Of a stretch of 64,000 nt of DNA, positions 44,637 to 54,341 are shown in pieces (the first letter of the stretch is position 1; every line of letters begins with the position of its first letter). Position numbers and translations under genes: made by a program. Under the pieces are notes generated by a model. The model was not told the DNA's origin, did not search any database, and worked only from the letters and a program-made list of their open reading frames with translations. Origin of the DNA: Rhizobiales bacterium Ga0077545 (lineage in GTDB: Bacteria > Pseudomonadota > Alphaproteobacteria > Rhizobiales > Methylopilaceae); the NCBI GenBank assembly GCA_001464335.1, contig LNEV01000010.1, forward strand, positions 62,001 to 126,000. The letters run 5' to 3'.

Positions 44637-45671
44637 ATGAAAGCGACTTTTGTTTCGACTTACGGCGTCTCGAACTCCAACCGTCTCGCCATCATGAAGA
44701 TGCAGACGGAGATTGCGACGCGCACGAAGGAACTCGGCTCCGGCCGCTGGGCCGATGTCGGCCTTCAGCTCGGCAACAAGACCGGCCGCACCGTCTCGCT
44801 GCGTCAGGATTATCTGCGGCTCGACAGCATCGTCGACACAAACGGCCTCGTGAAATCGCGCCTCGACGCCAGCCAGGCGACGCTCGACGGCGTACGCACC
44901 ATGGCCGAAGATTTCGTTCAGACCATGCTCGCCATCCGCGATGGCGACACAGGCCCGGCCATCGCGATGACCGAAGGCAAGAACAATCTCGAAGCCCTCA
45001 TCGCGAGCCTCAACATTTCACTGGATGGACAATATCTGTTCGGGGGCATCAATTCGGACGAGCGACCGATCAACGATTATTATGCGCCGGGCTCCCCCGC
45101 CAAGACTGCCGTTGACGCAGCCTTTGCCGCAGAATTCGGTGCAACACCGCTCGGAGACATCACTCCCGCCCAGATGGAGACCTTCCTCGACGGCACGTTC
45201 GCGGCACTGTTCGATCCTGCGGCGTGGGGGACAGACTGGTCATCGGCATCCGACCAGAACGTGCGCAGCCGCATTTCGACCTCCGAGCTGATCGAGACCT
45301 CGGCGAATGCCAATGAAGCGGCGCTGCGGCAGCTGACCATGGCCTACACAATGGTCGCTGAATTCGGTTCGACCGAACTTTCGGGAACCACCTACCAGAC
45401 CCTGATCGAAAAGGCCGCCGTGATGGTCAGCGATGCGGTGCAGGGCATCGTCATCGTGCAGGCCCGACTTGGCACGGCGCAGGAGCGCCTGACGAATGCA
45501 ACCGATCGCATGGGTGTTCAGCTCAACATTCTGAACACGCACATCAACGAGATGGAACTTGTGGATCCTTACGAGACGCAGGTCCGCATCACGACTCTCG
45601 AAACGCAGCTCGACATGGCACTTGCCATGACGGCGCGCGCGCAGCGCATCAGCCTGCTCAACTACATGTAA
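44637..45671 (+). CDS. flgL: Flagellar hook-associated protein 3 FlgL
   Basis: The 344-residue protein is flagellin-like with N- and C-terminal helical ends (STYGVSNSNRLAIMKMQTEIATRTKELGSG in short pieces, and the C-terminal TLETQLDMALAMTARAQRISLLNYM region). The SLDGQYLFGGINSD motif near residue 125 is typical of FlgL. It caps the hook before the filament. A GC-rich stem-loop without a T-run follows at 45675-45692. Confidence 0.92.
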   Translation: MKATFVSTYGVSNSNRLAIMKMQTEIATRTKELGSGRWADVGLQLGNKTGRTVSLRQDYLRLDSIVDTNGLVKSRLDASQATLDGVRTMAEDFVQTMLAIRDGDTGPAIAMTEGKNNLEALIASLNISLDGQYLFGGINSDERPINDYYAPGSPAKTAVDAAFAAEFGATPLGDITPAQMETFLDGTFAALFDPAAWGTDWSSASDQNVRSRISTSELIETSANANEAALRQLTMAYTMVAEFGSTELSGTTYQTLIEKAAVMVSDAVQGIVIVQARLGTAQERLTNATDRMGVQLNILNTHINEMELVDPYETQVRITTLETQLDMALAMTARAQRISLLNYM

Positions 45672-45729
45672 TTTCCGGGCGTCCGCGCCCGGCCCGCAAA
45701 CCTGTGACTGCAAACAGCCAAGGTGACAA

Positions 45730-46077
45730 ATGCATCAATTCTCTTATGCGGACATTGTCGGCGAATCGACGAATGTCTCGCGCCACCAGGAACACCTCGC
45801 GTTCGGCCAGGCCATCGAAATGCTCGAGCGCGCGAAATCCATGGGCAACCAGTCACGTGAGGCAGCCGAAGCCGTACATTATCTTCGCCGCCTCTGGTCC
45901 TATCTGATCGAAGACCTCGCACAGCCCGAGAACGATTTGCCGGAAAACCTCCGTGCCGATCTCATCTCGATCGGCTTGTGGGTCATGAAGGAAGCCGAGC
46001 AGATCCGTCTTTTCAAGTCGGAAAATTTCGACGGCCTCATCGAGATCAACGGCATCATTCGGCAGGGCCTGCAATGA
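45730..46077 (+). CDS. flaF: Flagellar biosynthesis regulator FlaF
   Basis: A 115-residue FlaF with QHLAFGQAIEMLERAK-like start and the NDLPENLRADLISIGLWVMKEAE motif near the C-terminus. In Caulobacter and other alphaproteobacteria FlaF is needed for flagellin synthesis or secretion and works against FlbT. Its stop overlaps flbT by four bases (ATGA), so the antagonistic pair is translationally coupled. Confidence 0.93.
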   Translation: MHQFSYADIVGESTNVSRHQEHLAFGQAIEMLERAKSMGNQSREAAEAVHYLRRLWSYLIEDLAQPENDLPENLRADLISIGLWVMKEAEQIRLFKSENFDGLIEINGIIRQGLQ

Positions 46078-46520
46078 ACAAGAGCATGCGCCTCGGACTA
46101 AAAGCGGGCGAACGTCTTTACGTCAACGGCGCGGTGCTGCGTGTCGACCGCAAAGTAAACATCGAACTGCTGAACGACGTGAAGTTCCTTCTGGAGGCGC
46201 ATGTCCTGCAGCCCGAAGATACGACGACGCCGCTGCGTCAGCTCTACTTCACCATCCAGATGATGCTGATGGATGCGGACGATGCCCAGTCGACGGAACT
46301 GATGTTCCAGGTGCTCCTCGCCACGCTCCAGAAGACATTCGAAAACGAGACCATCCTCACCGGCCTGAAGAAGGTCGAGCGGCAAGTCGCAAAGGCCCGC
46401 CTGTTCGACGCCCTGAAGACGTTGCGGGCCTTGTTCATCGAGGAAGAGCTCATCGTCGGCAAGACCAAGGTCATGATCGAGGGCGAATTATCCGAACCCC
46501 GCTCCTTCGCAGCGGCCTGA
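46074..46520 (+). CDS. flbT: Flagellin repressor FlbT
   Basis: The 148-residue protein begins MRLGLKAGERLYVNGAVLRVDRKV after an MNKS start and contains LLNDVKFLLE and IQMMLMDADD. FlbT binds flagellin mRNA leaders in Caulobacter and represses translation until the hook is complete. In other alphaproteobacteria it can be an activator. No flagellin gene is in this window. It overlaps flaF and is 15 bases before flgD. Confidence 0.93.
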   Translation: MNKSMRLGLKAGERLYVNGAVLRVDRKVNIELLNDVKFLLEAHVLQPEDTTTPLRQLYFTIQMMLMDADDAQSTELMFQVLLATLQKTFENETILTGLKKVERQVAKARLFDALKTLRALFIEEELIVGKTKVMIEGELSEPRSFAAA

Positions 46521-46535
46521 AAAAGGATCACCGGT

Positions 46536-47003
46536 ATGGACGTTTCGAACACATACACGTCGAGCCAGCCGACAAGCCAGACGCCGACCGACGCCGGCGG
46601 CATGGTGGACTACGACACCTTCCTGCAGCTGCTTCTGGCGCAGATGAAGAACCAGGATCCCACGTCGCCGACGGATTCGACCGAATGGGTGGCGCAATTC
46701 GCGACGTTCTCCCAGGTCGAACAGTCGATGATGACGAACCAGAACCTCGTTGCCATGCTGTCCCAGATGGCGATCTCACAGGCCGACGGCATCATCGGGA
46801 AAACCATCACATCCGCTGACGGCACCGTCACCGGCGAAGTGAAGTCCGTCCACATCGTCACGGGCGGCGCCGTTGCCGAGTTGACGAACGGCAAGTTCGT
46901 GCTGCTTGAACCGGGCGTCGAAGTCAAAGCGACGGGCCCGGATGCGCCCGACGAGACGCCGCCGGAAGAAGACGAAGGCGACACCGACACCGAGGCTGCA
47001 TGA
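46536..47003 (+). CDS. flgD: Flagellar hook assembly protein FlgD (short form)
   Basis: A 155-residue FlgD with the core motif DYDTFLQLLLAQMKNQDPTS, followed by WVAQFATFSQVEQ and a short C-terminal beta domain. The last 25 residues are strongly acidic. This is shorter than the E. coli protein, which has an extra Ig-like domain, but is usual in Hyphomicrobiales. It caps the growing hook. It overlaps fliQ by four bases. Confidence 0.93.
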   Translation: MDVSNTYTSSQPTSQTPTDAGGMVDYDTFLQLLLAQMKNQDPTSPTDSTEWVAQFATFSQVEQSMMTNQNLVAMLSQMAISQADGIIGKTITSADGTVTGEVKSVHIVTGGAVAELTNGKFVLLEPGVEVKATGPDAPDETPPEEDEGDTDTEAA

Positions 47004-47266
47004 ACGAGGTAGACGCGCTCGATCTCGTACGCGACGCGATCTGGACGATCATCGTCGCTTCCGGCCCCGGCGTCGCGGCGGCCATGATCGTCGGCATCGC
47101 AATCGCGCTGGTGCAGGCGCTGACGCAGGTACAGGAAATGACGCTGACCTTCATCCCGAAGATCGTCGCCATCCTAGTCACCATCATCATTGCCGGGCCG
47201 TTCATCGGCTCGCAGATGCACACCTTCACGCAGATCGTCTACGGGCGCATCGAAACCGGATTCTGA
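47000..47266 (+). CDS. fliQ: Flagellar export apparatus protein FliQ
   Basis: An 88-residue protein with two transmembrane helices and the family motif ALTQVQEMTLTFIPKI between them. It is part of the FliPQR export gate. Overlap with flgD and the 39-base gap to flhA place it in the operon. Confidence 0.95.
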   Translation: MNEVDALDLVRDAIWTIIVASGPGVAAAMIVGIAIALVQALTQVQEMTLTFIPKIVAILVTIIIAGPFIGSQMHTFTQIVYGRIETGF

Positions 47267-47305
47267 AGTCTCCCAGACGCCGGGAGAGTGATTTAGAGAG
47301 CAGAT

Positions 47306-49396
47306 ATGAGCAACGCTTCCCTATCGGCCCAAAATCCCGTCGTCCGCACAAGCATGCGCGATATTGGCTTCGCCGTGGGCATCGTGGTCATTCTGACTGT
47401 CCTGTTCCTGCCGATCCCGCCGCTCGCGATCGACATCGGACTTGCCATTTCGATTGCCCTGTCCGTGCTGATCCTGATGGTCTCGCTGTGGATCCAGCGG
47501 CCGCTCGAATTCTCATCTTTTCCGACGATCCTTCTGATCGCCACCATGCTGCGCCTAGCCCTCAACGTAGCGACGACGCGGCTTATCCTGTCGCACGGGC
47601 ATGAGGGATCGGCAGCCGCAGGCTCGATCATCAACGGCTTTTCAAAACTCGTGATGAGCGGCGATTTTGTCATCGGCCTGGTGATTTTCGGCATTCTCAT
47701 TACCGTCAATTTCCTTGTGATTACCAAGGGCGCGTCACGTATCGCAGAGGTCGGCGCGCGCTTTACGCTCGATGCCATCCCCGGCAAGCAGATGGCCATC
47801 GACGCCGACCTTGCGGCCGGTCTCATCAACGACAAGGAAGCTTTCACCCGCCGGCGCGAGCTCGAAGAGGAGAGCTCCTTTTTTGGCGCCATGGACGGTG
47901 CCTCGAAGTTCGTGCGCGGCGATGCCATCGCGGGCATCATCATTACGGCGGTGAATATTTTCGGCGGCATCATCATCGGTGTGACGCGCCATGACATGGC
48001 GCTCGGAGATGCGGCGAACGCCTTCGTGCGGCTTTCGGTGGGCGATGGTCTCGTCACGCAGATTCCAGCGCTCATCGTCTCGCTGGCGGCCGGTCTTCTC
48101 GTATCCAAGGGCGGAACGCGCGGCACCGCCGAACAGACCGTTCTTACCCAGCTCGGCCATTATCCCCGCGCGCTCTCGGTTACCGGAGGGCTTCTGTTCG
48201 CTCTCGCATTCGTTCCTGGCCTGCCCTTTATCGCGTTTGCCGTTCCGGGCGGGCTGATCGCCTTCGTTGCCTACCAGATCCCCAGGAAAATCGCGCTCGA
48301 GCGGGCCGAACAGGACGAAACCCGGGCCCGGGAAGCGGATGTGGCGAAACTCGTCGACAAGGATTCCGTCAAGGAAAGCCTGAAAACGGCGGAAATCGAG
48401 CTTTGCCTCGGCAAGCAGCTCGCGACGCAGATGCTGACCTCGCATGGCGAGCTCGCGCACCGCGTCAGCAAGATGCGCCGCAAATTTGCCCAGCAGTACG
48501 GCTTCGTCGTTCCCGACATCAAGCTCAGCGACAGCCTCGGCGTCGCGGCCAAGGACTATCAGATCAAGATTCACGGCACGGTCGTTGCGCAGCACGAACT
48601 GCGGGTTGGCGAGGTCCTTGTCATTACGGGCGACGCCGGCCAGCCGGATGTGCCCGGCGACGCCGTGCGCGAGCCGGCCTTCGGCCTCAACGCGATGTGG
48701 ATTTCGCAGTCCTTCATCAACGAGATCGAGCGCGACGGCTTCACGCCGATCGATAACATGTCGGTGATGCTCACCCATCTCAGTGAGGTCATCCGCAACA
48801 ACCTGCCGCAGCTTCTTTCCTATAAGGATATGCGTGCGTTGATCGATCGCCTTGATCCGGAATACAAACGCCTTGTCGACGACATCTGCCCCTCGCACAT
48901 CTCCTATTCAGGCCTACAGGCGGTGCTGAAACTGCTGCTGGCCGAGCGTGCCTCGATCCGCAATCTCAATCTCATTCTGGAAGCCGTTGCGGAAATCGCG
49001 CCGCATGTGCGCCGCGCCGAACAGATCGTGGAACATGTGCGCATGCGCATCGCCCAGCAGATCTGCGGCGATCTTGCCGAAGCAGGCACCCTCAAGGTTC
49101 TGCGCCTCGGCAATCGCTGGGATCTCGCGTTCCATCAGGGCCTCAAGCGCGACGGCAAAGGCGATATCGTGGAGTTCGACATCGACCCGCGCCTCATCGA
49201 GGAGTTCAGCGGCGAGGCGACGGCGGCGATCCGCCAGCGCATGTCCCAGCACCATGCCTTCGCCATCGTCACGGCGCCGGAAGCGCGGCCTTATGTGCGG
49301 CTCATCGTCGAGCGTCTGTTCCCGGCACTCCCGGTTCTCTCGCATGTCGAGATTTCACGCGGCATCGAAGTCGAGTCCCTGGGCACGATTTCATGA
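47306..49396 (+). CDS. flhA: Flagellar export gate protein FlhA
   Basis: A 696-residue protein with eight transmembrane helices in the first about 330 residues. It carries the FHIPEP-type motif region ([17 protein letters not shown], then [14 protein letters not shown]) and the large cytoplasmic C-terminal domain that docks chaperone-substrate complexes. It forms the nonameric export gate. It overlaps fliR by four bases. Confidence 0.96.
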   Translation: MSNASLSAQNPVVRTSMRDIGFAVGIVVILTVLFLPIPPLAIDIGLAISIALSVLILMVSLWIQRPLEFSSFPTILLIATMLRLALNVATTRLILSHGHEGSAAAGSIINGFSKLVMSGDFVIGLVIFGILITVNFLVITKGASRIAEVGARFTLDAIPGKQMAIDADLAAGLINDKEAFTRRRELEEESSFFGAMDGASKFVRGDAIAGIIITAVNIFGGIIIGVTRHDMALGDAANAFVRLSVGDGLVTQIPALIVSLAAGLLVSKGGTRGTAEQTVLTQLGHYPRALSVTGGLLFALAFVPGLPFIAFAVPGGLIAFVAYQIPRKIALERAEQDETRAREADVAKLVDKDSVKESLKTAEIELCLGKQLATQMLTSHGELAHRVSKMRRKFAQQYGFVVPDIKLSDSLGVAAKDYQIKIHGTVVAQHELRVGEVLVITGDAGQPDVPGDAVREPAFGLNAMWISQSFINEIERDGFTPIDNMSVMLTHLSEVIRNNLPQLLSYKDMRALIDRLDPEYKRLVDDICPSHISYSGLQAVLKLLLAERASIRNLNLILEAVAEIAPHVRRAEQIVEHVRMRIAQQICGDLAEAGTLKVLRLGNRWDLAFHQGLKRDGKGDIVEFDIDPRLIEEFSGEATAAIRQRMSQHHAFAIVTAPEARPYVRLIVERLFPALPVLSHVEISRGIEVESLGTIS

Positions 49397-50148
49397 CGGG
49401 CATCGGCTCGGAAAGCGTCCTTGCCGCCTTCGTGATCTTCTGCCGCATCGGCGGATGCCTCATGCTGATGGCAGGCCTTTCGAGCCAGCGCATCCCGATG
49501 CAGATCCGCCTTTTCCTCGCTGTCGGGATCAGCCTCGCCATCGCGCCCATGCTGATCGCGACGATCACGCCCGTGCTTCCGGGCAACGACCCTGCCGGAC
49601 TGCTGAGACTCATCGGTTCGGAACTCGCTGTCGGCGTTTTCATCGGGCTCATGGCCCGGCTGTTTTTTCTCGCGCTCGAAGCCGCGGCCAACGCCATTGC
49701 GATGGTCGCCGGGTACGGCTCTCTGATCTCTTCACCGATCGACGGGACCGAGCCCATGCCGGCCATGGCGTCGATGATCATGATGACCGCAACACTGCTT
49801 CTGTTCGTGACGGACCAGCATATCGAGATCCTGCGTGCCGTGATGAATTCCTACAGCGTGCTGCCGGTCAGCGGCAGGTTCGACAGCCAGTCGGCACTGG
49901 TTCAGATCACCGACACGCTGGGTGTCGCCTTCATGCTGGCCCTCAGGATCGCGAGCCCCTTCATCATCTACGGCATCGTCATCAATCTGGCGACCGGCAT
50001 CCTCAACAAGCTCGTGCCCTCGATCCCCGTCTATTTCATCGCCATGCCCTTCGTGATCCTGGGCGGGCTGTTCCTTTGGTATTTCACATCGAGCGAGTTC
50101 ATGCGCGTCTTCATCCGTGGGTTCACGGTGTGGCTGGCGAACGCATGA
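49393..50148 (+). CDS. fliR: Flagellar export apparatus protein FliR
   Basis: A 251-residue hydrophobic protein with about six transmembrane segments. The region [17 protein letters not shown] and the [18 protein letters not shown] motif match FliR. It completes the FliPQR gate with FliQ here, while fliP is outside the window. It overlaps the next small gene by four bases (ATGA). Confidence 0.95.
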   Translation: MTGIGSESVLAAFVIFCRIGGCLMLMAGLSSQRIPMQIRLFLAVGISLAIAPMLIATITPVLPGNDPAGLLRLIGSELAVGVFIGLMARLFFLALEAAANAIAMVAGYGSLISSPIDGTEPMPAMASMIMMTATLLLFVTDQHIEILRAVMNSYSVLPVSGRFDSQSALVQITDTLGVAFMLALRIASPFIIYGIVINLATGILNKLVPSIPVYFIAMPFVILGGLFLWYFTSSEFMRVFIRGFTVWLANA

Positions 50149-50546
50149 AACGGCGCCTCTCGTCCATGAAGCGCATCATGAGCGTGCGCGAGCAACTGAA
50201 GCGCATCGAGGAAGCCAAGCTTGGGCGCCTGAACCGCGAGGAGGCCGAGCTCGAAGACAAACGGCGCTCGATCATCCATGCGCTGAACGACGATCCGTCG
50301 CTGCATGGAATTTTCATCGACGACATGGCCAAACGGCTGAAACGCGTCACGCTTGCGAGCCACCAGGTGCGCGACCTCAAACAGGTGCAGAGCCGGCACG
50401 TGATGGAGCAGACGCGCCATTACCGGCAGGCCGAGAACCTCGTCGATGCGCTGACGAAAGACCAGAACCGGGCCGACGAAAAGACGCTTCTGGAGAGCAT
50501 GACCGAACGCCTGTCCGCCCGAAAGCGCGGCTCCAGCCTGCCGTAA
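50145..50546 (+). CDS. Small charged coiled-coil flagellar protein, FliJ-like
   Basis: The 133-residue protein is nearly all charged helix (SVREQLKRIEEAKLGRLNREEAELEDKRR in parts), with no membrane segment. Size, charge, heptad pattern and position right after fliR are like FliJ, the general export chaperone, but I see no firm family signature. The start overlaps the fliR stop. FliJ is normally found next to FliI, which here is on the other strand at 52.3 kb. Confidence 0.65.
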   Translation: MKRRLSSMKRIMSVREQLKRIEEAKLGRLNREEAELEDKRRSIIHALNDDPSLHGIFIDDMAKRLKRVTLASHQVRDLKQVQSRHVMEQTRHYRQAENLVDALTKDQNRADEKTLLESMTERLSARKRGSSLP

Positions 50547-50587
50547 GCTCCCGCACCTAATCTTTTGGCGAACAACCGGAGTGCTAC

Positions 50588-51220
50588 ATGGCGATCTCAC
50601 CGCCTTCGGACATCGTCCTCGAAGTATCGCAAGCCGCCGACCCCGAACGGCTGAAAGTCGCGAGCGCCAAGCTGGAAAAGCTGAGCGAGAACACCGGCAC
50701 CGCGTTTGCCAAGGTGATGGACAAGGTCGACCGCGAGCTGCCCCAGCAGGTGGCCGAAGCCCCGGCTGTGCCGACACCTGCGCCGCCACCAGCGGCACCA
50801 GGGCCTTCAAGCGCGTCCCTGCCCTTCGACATCAATCAGGCGCGGCTCGATCTTCGCAACGACGTCTCGCGCCTGCAGAACGCGGCGAACGCCACGTCCG
50901 CGAACAAGAGCGACCGGGCCAAGACACTTCAGGATTTCGAAGCCGTCGTGCTTCAGACCTTCATCTCAAGCATGCTGCCGCAGGACGCCGAGAATGTATA
51001 CGGCGAAGGCACCGCGGGCGAAGTGTGGAAGGGCATGATGGCCGAGCAGATCGCCAAGCAGATGGCGAAATCCGGCGGCATCGGAATCGCAGACCGCATC
51101 CTCGCATCGCAGGGATCGAACGGCAAAGCCGGTCTCGGCATGCCGGGCCAGCGGACGGACGTGACCAACCTGTCACCCTCTAGCCTTTCGGCCATTCTTT
51201 CGGCCTCTGCCCGCATCTGA
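50588..51220 (+). CDS. Flagellar rod-binding protein (FlgJ N-domain type, CheL-like)
   Basis: The 210-residue protein has a proline-rich middle (about 57-80) and a C-terminal rod-binding domain with LQDFEAVVLQTFISSMLP and GEGTAGEVWKGMMAEQIA. It lacks the muramidase domain of enterobacterial FlgJ, as is usual in alphaproteobacteria, where such proteins are called CheL or rod-binding protein. It should scaffold rod assembly in the periplasm. Confidence 0.88.
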   Translation: MAISPPSDIVLEVSQAADPERLKVASAKLEKLSENTGTAFAKVMDKVDRELPQQVAEAPAVPTPAPPPAAPGPSSASLPFDINQARLDLRNDVSRLQNAANATSANKSDRAKTLQDFEAVVLQTFISSMLPQDAENVYGEGTAGEVWKGMMAEQIAKQMAKSGGIGIADRILASQGSNGKAGLGMPGQRTDVTNLSPSSLSAILSASARI

Positions 51221-51249
51221 CGTAAACGACCGCACCGGGAGTGCATGAC

Positions 51250-51720
51250 ATGACCAATCCGACCACCAATGCACGCGACAACAGCCTCGGTGAATATGGC
51301 GCCAATGTTCCCGTCCGCGCGTCCACGAGAGATGTCAGCCGCGTCGATGTGCTCAATCCGGGTGTTGTTACGACTGCGCTGCTGAACGCCATCGACCGCC
51401 TGGAAGACACGCTTCACACCGAGTCCACGCTTCTGCGCAGCGGAAAAGGCACGAGCTCGCTCGAGGATTTCAATTACCGCAAGAGCCACGGCCTTCTGGA
51501 ACTGACCCGCGCCTCGCGCAATATCGATCCGGACGCGATGGACGAGAAACTCAAAATTCGGCTTGCAAGCCTTCGCGGTGCGCTTGAGACCAATGCCCGC
51601 CTGCTCCAGACGCATCTGGATGCCGCTCGCGAGATATCCGGCATTCTGGCGGACGCCATGCGACAGGCGGATTCGGACGGCACTTACAGCGCGCCGGCCG
51701 GGCCGGGAGCGAGCGCGTGA
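51250..51720 (+). CDS. flgN: FlgN-like flagellar chaperone
   Basis: A 156-residue helical protein with a polar N-terminus and a C-terminal part (NYRKSHGLLELTRASRNID, then LRGALETNARLLQTHLDAAREI) that fits FlgN, the chaperone of FlgK and FlgL. Both clients are encoded in the same operon. An ATG three codons upstream is possible. Its stop overlaps the next start (GTGA). Confidence 0.7.
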   Translation: MTNPTTNARDNSLGEYGANVPVRASTRDVSRVDVLNPGVVTTALLNAIDRLEDTLHTESTLLRSGKGTSSLEDFNYRKSHGLLELTRASRNIDPDAMDEKLKIRLASLRGALETNARLLQTHLDAAREISGILADAMRQADSDGTYSAPAGPGASA

Positions 51721-52181
51721 GCAACCGCAACATCTTCCTGACCGGCATCTGGGTCTGCGCCGTCATGGCCGTGACAGGCTACCTGACGGCCTATTGGGTG
51801 ATCGGACGCGAAACCATTCTGCAGGGCGCCGAATGGGCCGGCCTTCAATATGAGCGCACCGAGCCGATCAGCATTCCCATGATCCGCGACGGCAAGCTCA
51901 ATGGCTATACGGTGATAAAACTCGTTTTCACGGCCGACAGCGAGACGCTTCGCCAGCAACCGGTGCCTCCCGGCCTGATGGTCGCGGACGAGACCTACCG
52001 GACGATCTATGCGGCAGACAACATGGACCTCGACCATCTCGACCGCTACGATCTCAAGGAATTCAGCCAGACGGTACGCGAAAACGTCAATACGCGGCTC
52101 AAGGCGGACATCATCCAGGATGTCCTTGTCGAGCAGATCAGCTTCTTTTCGCGCGAGGATCTGCGGCAGCAGACGAATTGA
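51717..52181 (+). CDS. Single-pass membrane protein in the flagellar operon, possibly FliL-like
   Basis: The GTG at 51717 overlaps the FlgN-like stop. The 154-residue protein has one transmembrane helix (about 7-28) and a periplasmic domain. Its C-terminal SQTVRENVNTRLKADIIQDV and SREDLRQQ recall the end of FliL, but the similarity is weak. FliL is a stator-associated protein. Alternatively this is an unassigned flagellar protein. It is the last gene of the operon, before a bidirectional terminator. Confidence 0.55.
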   Translation: MSNRNIFLTGIWVCAVMAVTGYLTAYWVIGRETILQGAEWAGLQYERTEPISIPMIRDGKLNGYTVIKLVFTADSETLRQQPVPPGLMVADETYRTIYAADNMDLDHLDRYDLKEFSQTVRENVNTRLKADIIQDVLVEQISFFSREDLRQQTN

Positions 52182-52209
52182 GCGGCGGCACAAACAAAGC
52201 GCCGACAAA

Positions 52210-52249
52210 CGAAAAACCCCGGGAAGCGATGCGCGTCCCGGGGTTTTCG
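52210..52249. terminator. Bidirectional terminator between the flgE and fliI operons
   Basis: The stem ACCCCGGGA / TCCCGGGGT is extended by A5/T4 runs on the two sides, with an 11-base loop. It ends the plus-strand operon and the convergent fliI transcript. Confidence 0.88.
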
Positions 52250-52262
52250 TTTCGTGCGTTCG

Positions 52263-53597
52263 TCAGTTCTTTTGGAGCAGCTCGGCAAGCTCGCGGAACG
52301 CGTCGCGGCTGAAGGGCGCTGACGGATCCTGACGCAGCGCCTCGTAGATTTTCGGGACGATGACCACCGCCTGGTCGAGCTCCCCGTCATGGCCCGGCTG
52401 ATAGCCGCCCATGAGACGCAGATCCCGGGTGTCTTCATAGCGCGCGATCATGCTGCGCAGGCGCAGGATGAGATCGCGCTCCTCCGGCTTCCAGGCGTGC
52501 TGGGCAAGACGCGAAATCGATGTCAGCACATTGACGGCCGGATAACGTCCCTGATCGGCAATCGCGCGGTCGAGCACGATATGGCCGTCAAGCGTGCCGC
52601 GGATGTTGTCGGCAACTGGATCGTTGTGATCGTCGCCATCAACGAGAACCGAGAAAATGCCTGTGATCGAGCCGCTGCCGTCCATTCCGGGACCGGCACG
52701 CTCCAGAAGCTGCGGGAGGCTGGAAAAGACGCTCGGCGCATATCCGCGCGCGACGGCCGGCTCCCCCGCCGCCAAAGCCACATCGCGCGCCGCATGGGCG
52801 AAACGCGTGACACTGTCCACGATCATGAGAACGGATTCGCCCGCATCGCGGAAATATTCGGCAATCGCCATCGCCGTCATCGGCGCCAGGCGCCGCATCA
52901 TCGGGCTTTCGTCCCCGGTTGAGACCACAGTGACCGTGCGGCCGATATTGTCGCCGATGGCATCGTCGAGAAATTCGCGCACTTCGCGGCCGCGCTCGCC
53001 GACCAGGGCAATAACGACACTATCGAAAGCCTGCGCCCGCGCGATCATGGCGAGCGTCGTCGATTTACCGACGCCCGAGCCGGCAAAGATGCCGATGCGC
53101 TGACCGGCGCAGATCGGCGTGAAGAGATCGATCGACCGGACACCCGTCTTGAGCGGCTGCGTCACGCGCCCGCGGCGCAGCGGATTTGGCGGCGGCGTAT
53201 CGACAGCAACCGGCCGCTCACCGGGCGCAAGATCGCCCTTGCCGTCGATGGGACGCGCGAGCGCGTCGAGCACCCTGCCCTTCCAGTTTGCATGCGGAGA
53301 CAAGGTCATCGCATCGGAGCGGTAGACGCGCGTGCCGAGGTCGGCATGAATGCCGTTCGAGAACGGCTTGACCGTCACGCCTTCGGCATCGATGCGCAAT
53401 ATCTCGCCCATCTGCGAGGTTTTCCCGGTGCGAAAGCGCACGCGATCTCCAAGCCGTACATGCGCGGACAGACCCGCCACGCGGTATGCGTCCGGCGCAA
53501 TCTGCGAAATCGTGCCGCTGACGCGCACCTTTTCGACCTGCTGGCCCGCGCGTTCGAGCGTGCCGGCAAGCGCCTCAAGATCGTTCATAGGGACCAC
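52263..53597 (-). CDS. fliI: Flagellum-specific ATPase FliI
   Basis: A 444-residue protein of the F1-beta family with GSGVGKST (173-180), the LIVDSVTRFAHA and GYAPSVFSSLPQLLERAG motifs. It energises export with FliH and FliJ. An ATG at 53588 is an equally good start. It is the third gene of the DUF1217-flgF-fliI unit on minus, 15 bases after flgF. Confidence 0.96.
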   Translation of the reverse strand: MVPMNDLEALAGTLERAGQQVEKVRVSGTISQIAPDAYRVAGLSAHVRLGDRVRFRTGKTSQMGEILRIDAEGVTVKPFSNGIHADLGTRVYRSDAMTLSPHANWKGRVLDALARPIDGKGDLAPGERPVAVDTPPPNPLRRGRVTQPLKTGVRSIDLFTPICAGQRIGIFAGSGVGKSTTLAMIARAQAFDSVVIALVGERGREVREFLDDAIGDNIGRTVTVVSTGDESPMMRRLAPMTAMAIAEYFRDAGESVLMIVDSVTRFAHAARDVALAAGEPAVARGYAPSVFSSLPQLLERAGPGMDGSGSITGIFSVLVDGDDHNDPVADNIRGTLDGHIVLDRAIADQGRYPAVNVLTSISRLAQHAWKPEERDLILRLRSMIARYEDTRDLRLMGGYQPGHDGELDQAVVIVPKIYEALRQDPSAPFSRDAFRELAELLQKN

Positions 53598-53612
53598 GGG
53601 AACTTCAACGGG

Positions 53613-54338
53613 TTACGAGACCTTGCCGAGCTGCTGGATCGCATCCTGCAACGAACGCTCCGCGGTCTGCGTGCTGTTCGCCATCTGCTCGAAGGCGCGG
53701 GTGACCGTGATGAGGCGCGTCATTTCCATGACCGGATTGACGTTCGAACCTTCGACATAGCCCTGTTCAACGCCGTTCTTGACGAAATCGACCACCGGCA
53801 CGACCGGACGATCCGGCTTCACACCCGAATTTTCCCAGCGCTCGAGGTGCGCGTCGTCACCGATCTCGAACAGGCCGAGCCCGCCGACCTGAACGCCGTT
53901 CTGGCTGATCGCACCATCGCGGGCAATCGCCACAGGGCCCGCATTCGGGTCCACGATGATGCCTGCGCCGCCCGGGTCGAGAACCGGATGGCCCGCGACC
54001 GTCTGCAGTTCGCCGATTTCCGAAACCTTCATCCGGCCATCGCGCGTGTAGACCATGCCGCCGGGGGTCTGGATTCCGAGCCAGGCGTTTCCGGACACCG
54101 CCACATCGAGCGAATTGCCCGTATAGCTCACCGGACCTGCCTGGCGGGTGATGTAGTTCTTTCCCGACGAGGCGAAGGCCACCGGATCGCTTGCGGCCTT
54201 GGACAGGAAGCTGTCGAACTTCACTTCCTCGGCCCGGAAACCGGCCGTGTTCATATTTGCGACATTGCTCGCAATGCTGGTCATGCGATTTTCCAGCGCG
54301 ACCTGTGCGGACAATGTGACGTAAAGAGAGCTTTGCAT
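53613..54338 (-). CDS. flgF: Flagellar basal-body rod protein FlgF
   Basis: A 241-residue rod protein with the N-terminal motif MTSIASNVANMNTAGFRAEEV, the WLGIQTPGG region and the C-terminal MEMTRLITVTRAFEQM helix. It forms the proximal rod. It starts three bases after the DUF1217 gene. Confidence 0.95.
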   Translation of the reverse strand: MQSSLYVTLSAQVALENRMTSIASNVANMNTAGFRAEEVKFDSFLSKAASDPVAFASSGKNYITRQAGPVSYTGNSLDVAVSGNAWLGIQTPGGMVYTRDGRMKVSEIGELQTVAGHPVLDPGGAGIIVDPNAGPVAIARDGAISQNGVQVGGLGLFEIGDDAHLERWENSGVKPDRPVVPVVDFVKNGVEQGYVEGSNVNPVMEMTRLITVTRAFEQMANSTQTAERSLQDAIQQLGKVS

Positions 54339-54341
54339 GAG

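Noticed and set aside
45675..45692. Stem CCGGGCG-tccg-CGCCCGG between flgL and flaF as terminator
   Set aside because: No T-run follows, and flaF begins 37 bases later on the same strand. It could be an mRNA stability element, but evidence is too thin for a feature.
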